Of a stretch of DNA of 64,000 nucleotides, positions 25,410 through 33,628 are shown piece after piece (positions within the stretch are counted from its first letter, which is position 1; each line of letters starts with the position of its first letter). The position numbers were made by a program, and so were the translations under genes. The stretch is from contig NZ_FOAP01000015.1 of the NCBI RefSeq assembly GCF_900109545.1, positions 124,001 through 188,000 on the forward strand, written 5' to 3'. The notes beneath the pieces are model-generated. The model made no database searches and had not been told where the DNA came from. It saw only the letters and a program-made list of their open reading frames with translations. The DNA comes from Stigmatella aurantiaca. Its GTDB lineage: Bacteria > Myxococcota > Myxococcia > Myxococcales > Myxococcaceae.

Positions 25410-28172
25410 ATGATCCGATCCCCTGAACTCACGCGTGTGAGCCGCACCGCCCTGCGGTTGCTGCCATTGCTCTGCAGTCTGCTCCCCCTTCAAGGCGCCC
25501 TGGCCGCCTGGGCGCCGAAGACCCCGCCCCTGGCCACCCCTTGGACGTCGCAGGTGTCCCCGGCCAATGCCCTGCCGGAGTATCCGCGGCCGCAGATGGT
25601 CCGCTCCGACTGGCAGAACCTCAATGGCGAGTGGCAGTTCGCCAGCGCCACCGCGGGCCAGACACCACCCTTCGGCCAGAACCTCGCCGAGAGCGTGCTG
25701 GTGCCCTTCCCCATCGAGTCCGCCCTCTCCGGCATCAAGCGGTACCATGAGCGCATGTGGTACCGGCGCACCTTCACGGTGCCCGCCGCCTGGAACGGCC
25801 GCCGCATCAACCTCCACTTCGGCGCCGTGGACTGGCAGGCCACCGTCTACGTCAACCGCCAGCTCGTGGGCACGCACCAGGGCGGCTTCGACGGCTTCAG
25901 CTTCGACATCACCGGCAACCTCAACGGGGGCACCAACGAGATCATCGTCGGCGTCTATGATCCCACCGAGGCAGGCGGGCAGCCCGTCGGCAAGCAGCGC
26001 AACAACCCCAGTGGCATCTTCTACACGGCCGCCTCGGGCATCTGGCAGACGGTGTGGCTGGAGCCCACGCCCTCGGCCCGCATCACCCGGCTGGACATGA
26101 CGCCAGATGTGGCCGGCTCCGCCCTGCGCCTGACGGTGCGCGGCACGGGCCTCAGCGGCCAGACGGTCGAGGCCATCGCCTTCAACGGCACCACGCAGGT
26201 GGGCAGCGCCACGGGCAGCGTGGACGGAGAGATCCGCATCCCCGTGCCCACCCCCAAGCTCTGGTCCCCCGAGAGCCCCTTCCTCTATGACTTGCGCGTG
26301 TCGCTCAAGAGCGGCGCCACCACCGTGGATCAGGTGACGAGCTACTTCGGCATGCGCACGGTGGGCCTGAAGCTCGTGGCGGGCGCGCTGCGGCCGGTGC
26401 TCAACGGCCAGTTCGTCTTCCAGATCGGCACCCTGGATCAGGGCTACTGGCCGGACGGCATCTTCACCGCGCCCACGGACGAGGCGCTGAAGTTCGACAT
26501 CCAGAAGCACAAGGACCTTGGCTACAACCTGCTGCGCAAGCACATCAAGGTGGAGCCGCAGCGCTGGTTCTACTGGGCCGACAAGCTGGGCATCCTCGTG
26601 TGGCAGGACATGCCGCTGATGGACCTGCGGACGCCCTCCACCGCCGCGCGGGCGCAGTTCGAGCTCGAGCTGAAGGAGATGATCGACGAGCACCGCAGCT
26701 CCACCTCGGTCATCGCCTGGGTGGTGCAGAACGAGGGCTGGGGCCAGTACGACCAGGCCCGGCTGGCCTCGCTGGTGAAGGGCTGGGACCCGAGCCGCCT
26801 GGTAGACAACATGAGCGGCATCAACTGCTGCGGCGCGGTGGACGGTGGCAACGGGGACCTGGCCGACTGGCACGTCTACGTGGGCCCGGCCTCGCCGGTG
26901 CCCTCGGCCACGCGTGCCGCGGTGCTGGGCGAGTTCGGCGGCCTGGGCCTGCGGGTGGCGGGCCACGAGTGGAGCCCCGGCAACGGCTTCGGCTACGAGA
27001 TGGTCGCCAACGGCGCGGAGCTGACCTCGCGCTACGTGAGCCTCATGACGGGGCTCCGGAACCTGATGACCAAGCCCGGCCTGAGCGCGGCGGTCTACAC
27101 GGAAATCACCGACGTGGAGAACGAGGCGAACGGCATGTTCACCTACGACCGCGCCATCCTGAAGGTGGACCTCAACACCGTGCGCGCGGCGCACAACGAC
27201 CTGATCGCCGCTTCGCGGCAGCTCAACAGCATGGGGCCGCTGCCCGCGGGCCAGTACCGCTCCCTGCAGGTGACGACGCCGGGATTCACCCACCGCTATG
27301 CGCGCCACTTCGAGAGCCTGGGCACCACCGAGGCGGTGACCAGCGCCAGCAACGGCACGCTCAAGCAAGATGCGACGTTCAAGATCACCGTGGGCCTCGC
27401 GGACGCCGCCTGCTACTCGTTCGAGTCTCGCAACTTCCCGGGCAGCTACCTGCGCCACTCCGGCAGCCGCATCCGCCGGGACGCGCGGGATGGCACGGCG
27501 CTCTTCGATCAGGACGCCACCTTCTGCGCACGCGCGGGGCTCGATGGCTCGGCGAACATCTCGCTGGAGTCCAAGAACAAGCCCGGCGCCTACCTGCGCC
27601 ACCGCAACAGCGAGCTCTGGGTGGACGCGCTCGAGAACACCACGTCCTTCCGCCAGGATGCGACCTGGGCCATCGCCGCGCCGTGGTGGCAGAGCACCGC
27701 GAACGTCCCCTCGGGCAACTACCAGTCCTTCCAGGTGACGTCGGCGGGCTACACCAACCGCTACCTGCGCCACATCGACAGCGTGGCCAACACGGAGGTG
27801 GTGGACGGCGCCAGCAGCGCCACCCTCAAGCAGGACGCGACCTTCCAGCTGGTGCCAGGGCTCGCCGAGTCGAGCTGCTACTCGTTCGAGTCGCGCAACT
27901 TCCCGGGGCACTACCTGCGGCACAACAGCAACCGGGTCCGCAAGGATGCGCGGGACGGCTCGGCGCTGTTCGACCAGGACGCCACCTTCTGCGCGCACCC
28001 GGGCCTGTCGGGCACGGGGGTCTCGTTCGAGTCCTTCAACTTCCCGGGCCGCTACCTGCGCCACTTTGGCGGCGAGGTGTGGACGGCTGCGGGGTACGGG
28101 GGCACCTGGGACTCGGCCGCGGGCTTCAACGCGGACGCGAGCTGGAACATCGTGGGCCCCTGGGCGCCGTAA
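25410..28172 (+). CDS. Secreted GH2 glycoside hydrolase with two C-terminal AbfB (CBM42-like) domains
   Basis: 920 residues. A Sec signal peptide ends near residue 33. The GH2 order is present: sugar-binding jelly roll (about 45-200, RSDWQNLNGEWQF, MWYRRTFTVP), Ig-like domain (about 215-305) and TIM barrel (about 310-600). The acid/base Glu is in VVQNEGWGQYD near residue 441 and the nucleophile candidate is in VLGEFGG near 508. Two AbfB-type beta-trefoils follow (about 611-755 and 768-918), each built from repeats such as ESRNFPGSYLRH and RDGTALFDQDATF. AbfB domains bind arabinose side chains, so the target may be an arabinose- or galactose-containing polysaccharide outside the cell. An AT-rich leader precedes it and a strong hairpin follows. 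Confidence 0.9.
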   Translation: MIRSPELTRVSRTALRLLPLLCSLLPLQGALAAWAPKTPPLATPWTSQVSPANALPEYPRPQMVRSDWQNLNGEWQFASATAGQTPPFGQNLAESVLVPFPIESALSGIKRYHERMWYRRTFTVPAAWNGRRINLHFGAVDWQATVYVNRQLVGTHQGGFDGFSFDITGNLNGGTNEIIVGVYDPTEAGGQPVGKQRNNPSGIFYTAASGIWQTVWLEPTPSARITRLDMTPDVAGSALRLTVRGTGLSGQTVEAIAFNGTTQVGSATGSVDGEIRIPVPTPKLWSPESPFLYDLRVSLKSGATTVDQVTSYFGMRTVGLKLVAGALRPVLNGQFVFQIGTLDQGYWPDGIFTAPTDEALKFDIQKHKDLGYNLLRKHIKVEPQRWFYWADKLGILVWQDMPLMDLRTPSTAARAQFELELKEMIDEHRSSTSVIAWVVQNEGWGQYDQARLASLVKGWDPSRLVDNMSGINCCGAVDGGNGDLADWHVYVGPASPVPSATRAAVLGEFGGLGLRVAGHEWSPGNGFGYEMVANGAELTSRYVSLMTGLRNLMTKPGLSAAVYTEITDVENEANGMFTYDRAILKVDLNTVRAAHNDLIAASRQLNSMGPLPAGQYRSLQVTTPGFTHRYARHFESLGTTEAVTSASNGTLKQDATFKITVGLADAACYSFESRNFPGSYLRHSGSRIRRDARDGTALFDQDATFCARAGLDGSANISLESKNKPGAYLRHRNSELWVDALENTTSFRQDATWAIAAPWWQSTANVPSGNYQSFQVTSAGYTNRYLRHIDSVANTEVVDGASSATLKQDATFQLVPGLAESSCYSFESRNFPGHYLRHNSNRVRKDARDGSALFDQDATFCAHPGLSGTGVSFESFNFPGRYLRHFGGEVWTAAGYGGTWDSAAGFNADASWNIVGPWAP
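27241..28160 (+). repeat. Duplicated AbfB modules within the GH2 gene
   Basis: Two blocks of about 440 bases (27241-27690 and 27715-28160) encode paralogous trefoil domains with near-identical phrases, for example CYSFESRNFPGSYLRH against CYSFESRNFPGHYLRH, and LFDQDATFCA in both. Each trefoil also carries internal FPG-x-YLRH repeats. The DNA similarity points to tandem domain duplication. Confidence 0.75.
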
Positions 28173-28207
28173 TCCCGCCGCCCCTCTGACGCGCGTGGGC
28201 TGTTGAA

Positions 28208-28240
28208 GAGCCCGGTCCTTCCTTGGGAGGGGCCGGGCTC
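28208..28240. terminator. Strong hairpin between convergent genes
   Basis: GAGCCCGGTCC and GGGCCGGGCTC-type arms pair around a short loop (ttccttggga region), midway between the GH2 stop and the convergent DUF5953-like stop. It is probably a bidirectional terminator; there is no long T tract on either side. Confidence 0.6.
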
Positions 28241-28258
28241 ACTCATGGGCGAAGCGCC

Positions 28259-29014
28259 TCAAGCGGCGGAACGTCCGCCGATCACCGGGAAGCGCTCGTA
28301 GGCCCGCAGGAGCGCAGCGAGGTGGGCGGAGTTGTCGAGATCGAGCGGCGCATCCGTGAGCTGCACCACCCACCCTCCCGACGCCGTGCGCCGCGCCCGT
28401 GACAGCAGCTCGGCGTCGCGGGCAGGGTCCGGGAACCCGGTGGCCCGTGCGGCGGCGGCTGACCAGTAGTTCAGCCATCCGAGGTATTGCGGAATCTCAG
28501 GCGAGGGGAGTTCCCATGGAAGTTTGAGTGAGGGAAGTCCATGAGGCGGGACATGAGGCTCATCTCCCGGGTGGCAAAACTGCTCCGGCACGGTCATGGC
28601 CATTCCCTCGGTCAGCACGCGCCCCCAGAACGCGTGTGCGCCCTCTCCAACGGCCTCCAATACATCCGCAGCAGCAACGCCGGGTGCGTCCAGTGGCAGG
28701 TCCGCATGGACTTCCAACTGTGCCTGTCCCCCCGGTGAGCTGCTCGCGGGGATTTGCCACCCCGTCACCGTCACCCGGAACGCCGCATCACTGTTGCGCA
28801 GGAGCGGAAATCCCCCATCTTTCATCTCCCGCGAGATGAAGGCATCCCGGTCCGGAAGGGGAATGCGCTGCCCCTCTTTGGAAATCGTCCACCCCAGGTG
28901 CAGCCCGGCGCTCGCACGTTCCATTCCATGAACAATGGCCAAAGGGCGGCTGTCATCCCTCGTGAGCACAGGGGCATAGGCGATCAGGCTGAGGGTTCTT
29001 GGCGTGGCTGTCAT
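28259..29014 (-). CDS. DUF5953-like protein, candidate immunity partner
   Basis: 251 residues from the ATG at 29014, one base after the stop of the toxin-like gene upstream, so coupling is strong. The sequence opens TATPRTLSLIAYAPVLTRDD and has WGRVLTEGMAMTVPEQF and PQYLGWLNYWS, features I associate with the myxobacterial DUF5953 family; I cannot verify the match. It has no signal peptide or membrane helix, so acts in the cytoplasm. Order (toxin then partner) and tight spacing suit an immunity protein. The biochemical role of the family is unknown. Confidence 0.65.
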   Translation of the reverse strand: MTATPRTLSLIAYAPVLTRDDSRPLAIVHGMERASAGLHLGWTISKEGQRIPLPDRDAFISREMKDGGFPLLRNSDAAFRVTVTGWQIPASSSPGGQAQLEVHADLPLDAPGVAAADVLEAVGEGAHAFWGRVLTEGMAMTVPEQFCHPGDEPHVPPHGLPSLKLPWELPSPEIPQYLGWLNYWSAAAARATGFPDPARDAELLSRARRTASGGWVVQLTDAPLDLDNSAHLAALLRAYERFPVIGGRSAA

Positions 29015-29015
29015 T

Positions 29016-29933
29016 TCAGCACCAATCCATGACGACAATCCTGAGTGTGGGGTCCTGCCTTAGGAGGGCAGCTCTGTGCGCTGGGCTGCGCACGCCGACC
29101 TTGAAACCGAATCCGCAGGCCAGGGCGAGGGCGCGCTCATGCTGCATCTCCGGCACCTGACTTCTGACCACGATGTCCCGGAGGTCTTCCGTGTAAGTGT
29201 CGAAGTTGTCGGTCTTGACCTCCCACAACGTGCGTGAAGCCAGTTGCAGCGCGTCGAAGTGCTTGCCATGGACAAGCACATCCCAACCGGGAAAAGCATT
29301 CTGCGGAACTCGGTCGGCGCATTCGTTGTGCGGGACATTGCCTCCGCGATGCGAAGCCCGTCTGGGCGCACACTCGGGACGGCGCTCACGCGGGTCCGAG
29401 GAACCAGGCGGGTCTGGAGGAAACCAATCCGTCCCCGACGGGGCGCCTTCCGGCTTGGGCTTCCCATTCGCCATGGATTGCTGCTGATGGGATGGCCGCG
29501 CCTGCGTCTTGGGCTTCGCACGATCACGAGCTGCGCTTCGCTCATACGCATGCAATTCCTCTTGGATAGCGGCAGCCACCACTACTGCCCCCGTCACAAT
29601 CACCGCGCCCACCACAATCTCGGGTGCAGCGAAGACGCAGAGCCCCACTCCCACCGCCACTGCCCCCGCCGAGGCGACAGCGCATCTCCTCGTGACATCC
29701 CGGAACTTGACCCTGTCATGGTCGAGCGCGGGATAGCACTTCTCAGCCAGGAGAGGCCATCCGTTGGATGCCTCGCGTACCACGCAATCCCCGTCATCCG
29801 CCCAGGGGTATTGGGATGCCCGCTGAAGGTTGGCGACTCTCTCGCGCGGGGACACCCGTGCTCCCGGGCCCTGCTCCGTCGTGGCGCAGGCCGAGAGAAG
29901 AAGCACCAGTGCGATGGAAGTACGGTGAACCAT
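29016..29933 (-). CDS. SitA-like polymorphic toxin lipoprotein, DUF6310-like nuclease C-terminus
   Basis: 305 residues from the ATG at 29933. A type II signal peptide ends at LLLSAC (Cys16). Residues 36-85 (ANLQRASQYPWADDGDCVV, YPALDHDRVKFRD) and a Gly/Ala/Val-rich hydrophobic stretch at 87-123 look like the conserved N-terminal delivery part of SitA-type toxins that move by outer-membrane exchange. A Pro/Arg-rich linker follows. The C-terminus has WDVLVHGKHFDALQ (Asp218/Asp227) then TLWEVKTDNFD (Glu238, Lys240), a D...ExK pattern of restriction-like nucleases and of DUF6310. The DUF5953-like partner starts one base after the stop. Toxin function is inference; the lipobox and nuclease-like motif are seen directly. 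Confidence 0.7.
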   Translation of the reverse strand: MVHRTSIALVLLLSACATTEQGPGARVSPRERVANLQRASQYPWADDGDCVVREASNGWPLLAEKCYPALDHDRVKFRDVTRRCAVASAGAVAVGVGLCVFAAPEIVVGAVIVTGAVVVAAAIQEELHAYERSAARDRAKPKTQARPSHQQQSMANGKPKPEGAPSGTDWFPPDPPGSSDPRERRPECAPRRASHRGGNVPHNECADRVPQNAFPGWDVLVHGKHFDALQLASRTLWEVKTDNFDTYTEDLRDIVVRSQVPEMQHERALALACGFGFKVGVRSPAHRAALLRQDPTLRIVVMDWC

Positions 29934-30001
29934 GACCCTGCCCTTCAATCAAGCATGGGCGCCGTGGGTCAAGGCCGCACGTCAGGAACATCGAAATCCA
30001 C

Positions 30002-30016
30002 CTGCTGAGTCAGCAG
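30002..30016. promoter_or_regulatory. Perfect palindrome CTGCTGA-G-TCAGCAG (candidate operator)
   Basis: Seven-base arms around one base, no mismatch, in the 98-base divergent gap between the toxin-like lipoprotein and the kinase. It ends 15 bases before the kinase GTG, so it overlaps the likely initiation or promoter region of the kinase. Confidence 0.45.
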
Positions 30017-30031
30017 TGATAGATCCAACCC

Positions 30032-31438
30032 GTGACCCAACAGAATCAAGCTTCCACACCGCACCCGGGAGGGCTCCGTCCAGGAACGGTGGTGGGCTCT
30101 TGGCACGTCATGGGGCCAGCAGGCCACGGCGTCCACGGGGCCGTCTACCGGGCTGTCCGGGCGAGCGAAGCACCCTCCACCCCCGTGGCCCTCAAGCTGG
30201 CCCTGCTGCCACGAGACCCTCGGTTCTCACGCGAGGTCGAGTTGCTCTCCCGCGTGAACCACCCAAGTGTCCCGCGCCTGCTGGATGCCGGTGAGTGGCA
30301 GCATCCCGCCGACACCACGCATCCCTACCTTGTCATGGAGTGGGTGGACGGCACTCCGCTCTATGACTGGGCCCAGGAGCACGCCTCCTCTGAAGAACAG
30401 GTGGTCCGGGTGCTGGCCCAGCTCGCCCGAGCCCTGGAAGCCCTTCATGCGCAGGGTGCCGTTCATCGGGACGTGAAGGGTGGAAATGTCCTGGTGCGGC
30501 ACGCGGATCAGCGCGCGATGCTCACGGACTTCGGCTCGGGCATCCACCCTGGCGCGGCCACCCTGACGCCGCCAGGTTCGTTCACGGGCACACCTGCCTA
30601 CCGCTCCGCGGAGTCCTCGCTGTTCTCGCTGCGGTACATGTGGGACCCCTCCGCCCAGTATGAAGACAAACCCTCGGATGATCTCTACGCCCTGGGCGTC
30701 ACGGCTTATCGGCTCGTCACCGGCACATACCCGGAGCTGAGCGACCCGTTCAGGGACGAAATGGGAACCTGGCAGTTGGGGGAGATGGCCTCGCCCCCGC
30801 CCGGTGCCATTGTCCCGGGCCTCGATCCACAGTTCGACGCGCTGATCGTTCGAATGCTCCGGGTTCATCCCGAGGACCGGGGAACCGCGAGGGAGCTGGC
30901 GGAAGCGCTGGAGCAAACCGCGGAGCAACTCGCTCGTCAGCACTCACCCGCATCACACGCGGCGCCTCATGAAGCCGCTCCACGCAGAGGCCCCACGTGG
31001 GTCAGGTTTATGGCAGCCTCGATGCTCCTGATGCTGTCGGCCTGGGCAGGATGGGAGGTTCGTGACAGGAGCCAGGTATGGCCCTCCTTCTTCAGGACAG
31101 AGTCCACGCCGCCCGGCCTGGAAGGTTCGGACACCGTGGGCCTGGGCGATGCCGCATCGAGAATGCCCCCGGTAGAGAGCCCTGACGCCTCGGTTCCCGA
31201 GATGATGTCCATGGGCACGTTACCCCCACCGAGGCCAGGACAGGCCACCCCCGATGCGAAGGGCCGGTGTCCTCGTCAGGGGCAACTTGCTCTCAATGGG
31301 GGCTGCTGGATCCGGCTCAGCCTGGAACGCGAAGACTGCGAGGGGAGCGGCTATGTCTTTACGAACCAGTGCTATGGCCCCGTGCTCTCCAACCCGCAGC
31401 GCCGCCAACCGACCTCCGAGCCAGGCAGCCCTCCCTGA
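30032..31438 (+). CDS. Membrane-anchored Ser/Thr protein kinase
   Basis: 468 residues from a GTG start. Residues 20-305 form a Hanks-type kinase: Gly loop GPAGHGVHGAVY, Lys55 in VALKLALL, HRDVKGGN at 145-152 and DFGSG at 166-170. The HRD-D and DFG residues are kept, so it should be active. A membrane helix (MAASMLLMLSAWAGW, about 329-345) is followed by a Pro-rich stretch and a C-terminal periplasmic segment with four cysteines (GRCPRQ, GGCW, EDCEG, NQCYG), probably two disulfides. It is divergent from the toxin-like gene and convergent with the coiled-coil pair. Whether it controls the toxin is unknown. Confidence 0.88.
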   Translation: MTQQNQASTPHPGGLRPGTVVGSWHVMGPAGHGVHGAVYRAVRASEAPSTPVALKLALLPRDPRFSREVELLSRVNHPSVPRLLDAGEWQHPADTTHPYLVMEWVDGTPLYDWAQEHASSEEQVVRVLAQLARALEALHAQGAVHRDVKGGNVLVRHADQRAMLTDFGSGIHPGAATLTPPGSFTGTPAYRSAESSLFSLRYMWDPSAQYEDKPSDDLYALGVTAYRLVTGTYPELSDPFRDEMGTWQLGEMASPPPGAIVPGLDPQFDALIVRMLRVHPEDRGTARELAEALEQTAEQLARQHSPASHAAPHEAAPRRGPTWVRFMAASMLLMLSAWAGWEVRDRSQVWPSFFRTESTPPGLEGSDTVGLGDAASRMPPVESPDASVPEMMSMGTLPPPRPGQATPDAKGRCPRQGQLALNGGCWIRLSLEREDCEGSGYVFTNQCYGPVLSNPQRRQPTSEPGSPP

Positions 31439-31462
31439 GTGCCACCCAGGCCAGAGAAGCCC

Positions 31463-32131
31463 TCACTTCGCCGGCATACCCTTCGCTTGGATCCATTCCG
31501 CCAAGCGCTCGGGCTCGGGCACATCGAGCAGGGACACGAAGTCCTCCGGTGCACCGGGCGCTGGCCGGAACTTCACCGTCACGGTCCCCACTCCGCGGCG
31601 GAGTTGCGCGGGAGAGATTTCCGATGTGGCGGAGACCACCTGTCCGTAGGGAATCTCCGCTGGAAGCCCCGAATGACCACCGTCCTCCAATCCGCTCCCG
31701 GTAAACCGCCAGGACGGACGTCCGAACCACCTCCTGAGCTGAGGGTAGACCGAGACCACGGCATAGAGGACGCACAACACCACCATGATCCCGGTGCGGT
31801 AATCCCACGGCAAGGTCAGCAGGGCTCCGGTGACCAGCACCAGCGGAAGCTGACTCAGGAACACACGGCGCAGGGGAACCTGGGTGCGGACCTCGAACGG
31901 CGGGGCCAGGACTTCCGGTAGCCGGGGCCGACGCAGGGGCTGGCCCTGCCGGACTTCCTGCAATGTCCGGCTCAACTGCTCCCGCTCGGTCTGAAGTTGT
32001 CCGAGCCGGGCCCGGAGCCGGCCGCTCTCCTCGGTCAGCGTGCGCATCGCACGCTGCCCCGTGCGCACGTCCTCCTGGATGCGCTCCAGGGCCTGAGCGA
32101 TTCCGGGCTCCACAGGGCGCTCAGACGGCAT
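31463..32131 (-). CDS. Coiled-coil membrane protein with PH-like C-terminus, paralogue 2
   Basis: 222 residues from the ATG at 32131. Residues 8-65 are a heptad-rich coiled coil (ALERIQEDVRTGQRAM, LRARLGQLQTEREQL). Two hydrophobic helices follow (about 92-130: LPLVLVTGALLTLPW, IMVVLCVLYAVVSV). A soluble C-terminus with EIPYGQVVSATSEISPAQL and TVTVKFRPAPG suggests a bacterial PH-like beta domain, and it ends with PERLAEWIQAKGMPAK. The next gene upstream has the same plan and a matching ending, and the two overlap by 11 bases. Function unknown. Confidence 0.65.
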   Translation of the reverse strand: MPSERPVEPGIAQALERIQEDVRTGQRAMRTLTEESGRLRARLGQLQTEREQLSRTLQEVRQGQPLRRPRLPEVLAPPFEVRTQVPLRRVFLSQLPLVLVTGALLTLPWDYRTGIMVVLCVLYAVVSVYPQLRRWFGRPSWRFTGSGLEDGGHSGLPAEIPYGQVVSATSEISPAQLRRGVGTVTVKFRPAPGAPEDFVSLLDVPEPERLAEWIQAKGMPAK

Positions 32132-32861
32132 GGGCCCCTCCCACGTTCCTGGCCTGGGCCGGTAAGGCCCGCTGCCGCAGCCACTCCGCCAGCCGGTGGG
32201 GGTCATCGATCAGGTCGATGAGGACGGAGCGGTCCGGATAGGCCTCTGCCTTCCCGAGGGATGTCTGGGTCAAGGGCGTCCAAGTGACCCGGACGGCCCC
32301 CGAGCCGAAGAGACGGTGGAGAGGCCCTTGAACGACCTCGACCTTATGCACCTCGGAATACAGCACCTTGCCGGAACTCTCGGGCAACGTGTCCGGGGCG
32401 AAGCCCTCTTCATCGAATTGCCAGGCAACGCCCTCGGCCATTTCCACGGGCTCCAGAAAGAGAGCCCGCACCGCGACGCAGACCGGAAAGAGGAGCCCCA
32501 GCGTGATGACTGCCCGGGGATTGTTCATCGCTTGGAGCGAAAGGCCGATAAACAATCCTGACAGGGGCAGCGCGGACCGGAGCTTGCCATAGGTGGTCCG
32601 CCGCGAAGGGTTGGCACGGAACGGAAGGATGAGCCGTTCTGGCAGAGAGGCAGCGGGCCGCACCTGCTCACCGTGCGCCACTGCCAGCGAGCGGCGCAGC
32701 CAGCGAACCTCATCCTCCAACCGGGCTACCTGGCCGGCCAGCTCAGCGATCTCCGTGGGAAGCGCTTCGCACTGGTGGCGAAGGGCCCGCAGATCCTCTT
32801 GGAGGCGCTCCAGTTCGTCCCGCTGCGAGCGCCCCGGCTCCGGGCGGGTAAGCGTGTCCAT
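32121..32861 (-). CDS. Coiled-coil membrane protein with PH-like C-terminus, paralogue 1
   Basis: 246 residues. Residues 14-65 are coiled coil (ELERLQEDLRALRHQ, LAGQVARLEDEVRWL). Two membrane-spanning segments lie near 97-137 (LPLSGLFIGLSL, VITLGLLFPVCVAVRAL). The C-terminal region (KVLYSEVHKVEVVQGPLHRLF, GAVRVTWTP) looks like a bPH2-type PH domain, ending DPHRLAEWLRQRALPAQ, the same signature as its neighbour. Tandem duplication with divergence is likely, and the 11-base overlap implies one operon and possibly a hetero-oligomer. Function unknown. Confidence 0.65.
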   Translation of the reverse strand: MDTLTRPEPGRSQRDELERLQEDLRALRHQCEALPTEIAELAGQVARLEDEVRWLRRSLAVAHGEQVRPAASLPERLILPFRANPSRRTTYGKLRSALPLSGLFIGLSLQAMNNPRAVITLGLLFPVCVAVRALFLEPVEMAEGVAWQFDEEGFAPDTLPESSGKVLYSEVHKVEVVQGPLHRLFGSGAVRVTWTPLTQTSLGKAEAYPDRSVLIDLIDDPHRLAEWLRQRALPAQARNVGGAHAV

Positions 32862-32989
32862 GGCGTAAGCCTAGCAAGGCGTCCGTGAGCAACTCTACCG
32901 CCCCCGGGTACGAGGACCGCGCTGGTGGCCTCAAAACCTTCTTTGCTAAAACCAAGCGGTTTTCTGACGAACCCGCAAGAGAGCACGTC
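32862..32989. promoter_or_regulatory. Divergent promoter region with AT-rich inverted repeat
   Basis: Lies between the coiled-coil pair and the JAMM lipoprotein gene. AAAACC-AAGC-GGTTTT at 32948-32963 is a six-base perfect inverted repeat in an AT-rich patch, 27 bases before the ATG at 32990. AAGAGAG seven bases before that ATG is the likely ribosome-binding site. Confidence 0.35.
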
Positions 32990-33628
32990 ATGCCGGTGCA
33001 GTTGCGATGGGCAGCAGTCCTGAGCGTCCTGCTCGGGTGCAGCACCAGAGTGGCGGTGCCCGACAATCCTCGTGATTACTGGCGCACCGGCAACAACGTG
33101 CATGTCCGAGGACCCTGGCCTGCCATCTCCCCTTCGCGCAACGTGGATGAGGTCATCGACCAATTATGCCCCGCCATCATGGAACTGCCGCGCACGCGCG
33201 ATCGTGACTACGGCCAAGAGTACTGTGGCGCCATCTACTCTCTCGGAGATGGCACGTATTACGCCAGCATGCCCTCCCCGCTCAGCGAGCCAGTCCCCGT
33301 TGGGCCTTCGACACGAAAGACGTGCATTCCTCCCCGGTATGTGGCGGATGAACGAGGCCGTCCCGTTGTCCTCGCGGACTTCCATAGCCATCCTTGGGCC
33401 CCCTCACCGATGACCCCAGCAGACCGGATCGCGGCAACACAACTTTGGAGCATCCGCATTCAATTCGACCGGGTGTGTACCGTGATGAAGCTTGTGCCCT
33501 ATCTCGACAGCTCACGCCCAGGTGAGGTCTACGTGCGAAGCAAGAAGCAGTGGAGGCTGGTGGGTATCATCCGCCCTGAGGATAAGCAGCGAGGTCTCAT
33601 CACGGCGGCCGACCGCGAGTATCCATGA
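32990..33628 (+). CDS. Lipoprotein with JAMM/MPN-like metalloprotease motif
   Basis: 212 residues from the ATG at 32990; the upstream in-frame extension lacks a signal sequence. The lipobox is VLLGC (Cys17). The core has QEYCGAIYSLGDG (Glu77 as candidate catalytic Glu) and DFHSHPWAPSPMTPADR, giving HxHP at 132-135 then T-x-x-D at 142-145. This matches the JAMM zinc motif E-HxHP-x6-S-x2-D with Thr for Ser. JAMM domains cleave isopeptide or peptide bonds and occur as processing peptidases in polymorphic toxin clusters. Here it is exported, which is unusual. The stop overlaps the next ATG as ATGA. Confidence 0.6.
   Translation: MPVQLRWAAVLSVLLGCSTRVAVPDNPRDYWRTGNNVHVRGPWPAISPSRNVDEVIDQLCPAIMELPRTRDRDYGQEYCGAIYSLGDGTYYASMPSPLSEPVPVGPSTRKTCIPPRYVADERGRPVVLADFHSHPWAPSPMTPADRIAATQLWSIRIQFDRVCTVMKLVPYLDSSRPGEVYVRSKKQWRLVGIIRPEDKQRGLITAADREYP

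Noticed and set aside
27241..28160. Repeats considered as a CRISPR array or mobile repeat
   Set aside because: They are in frame, differ at many bases and encode AbfB trefoil domains.
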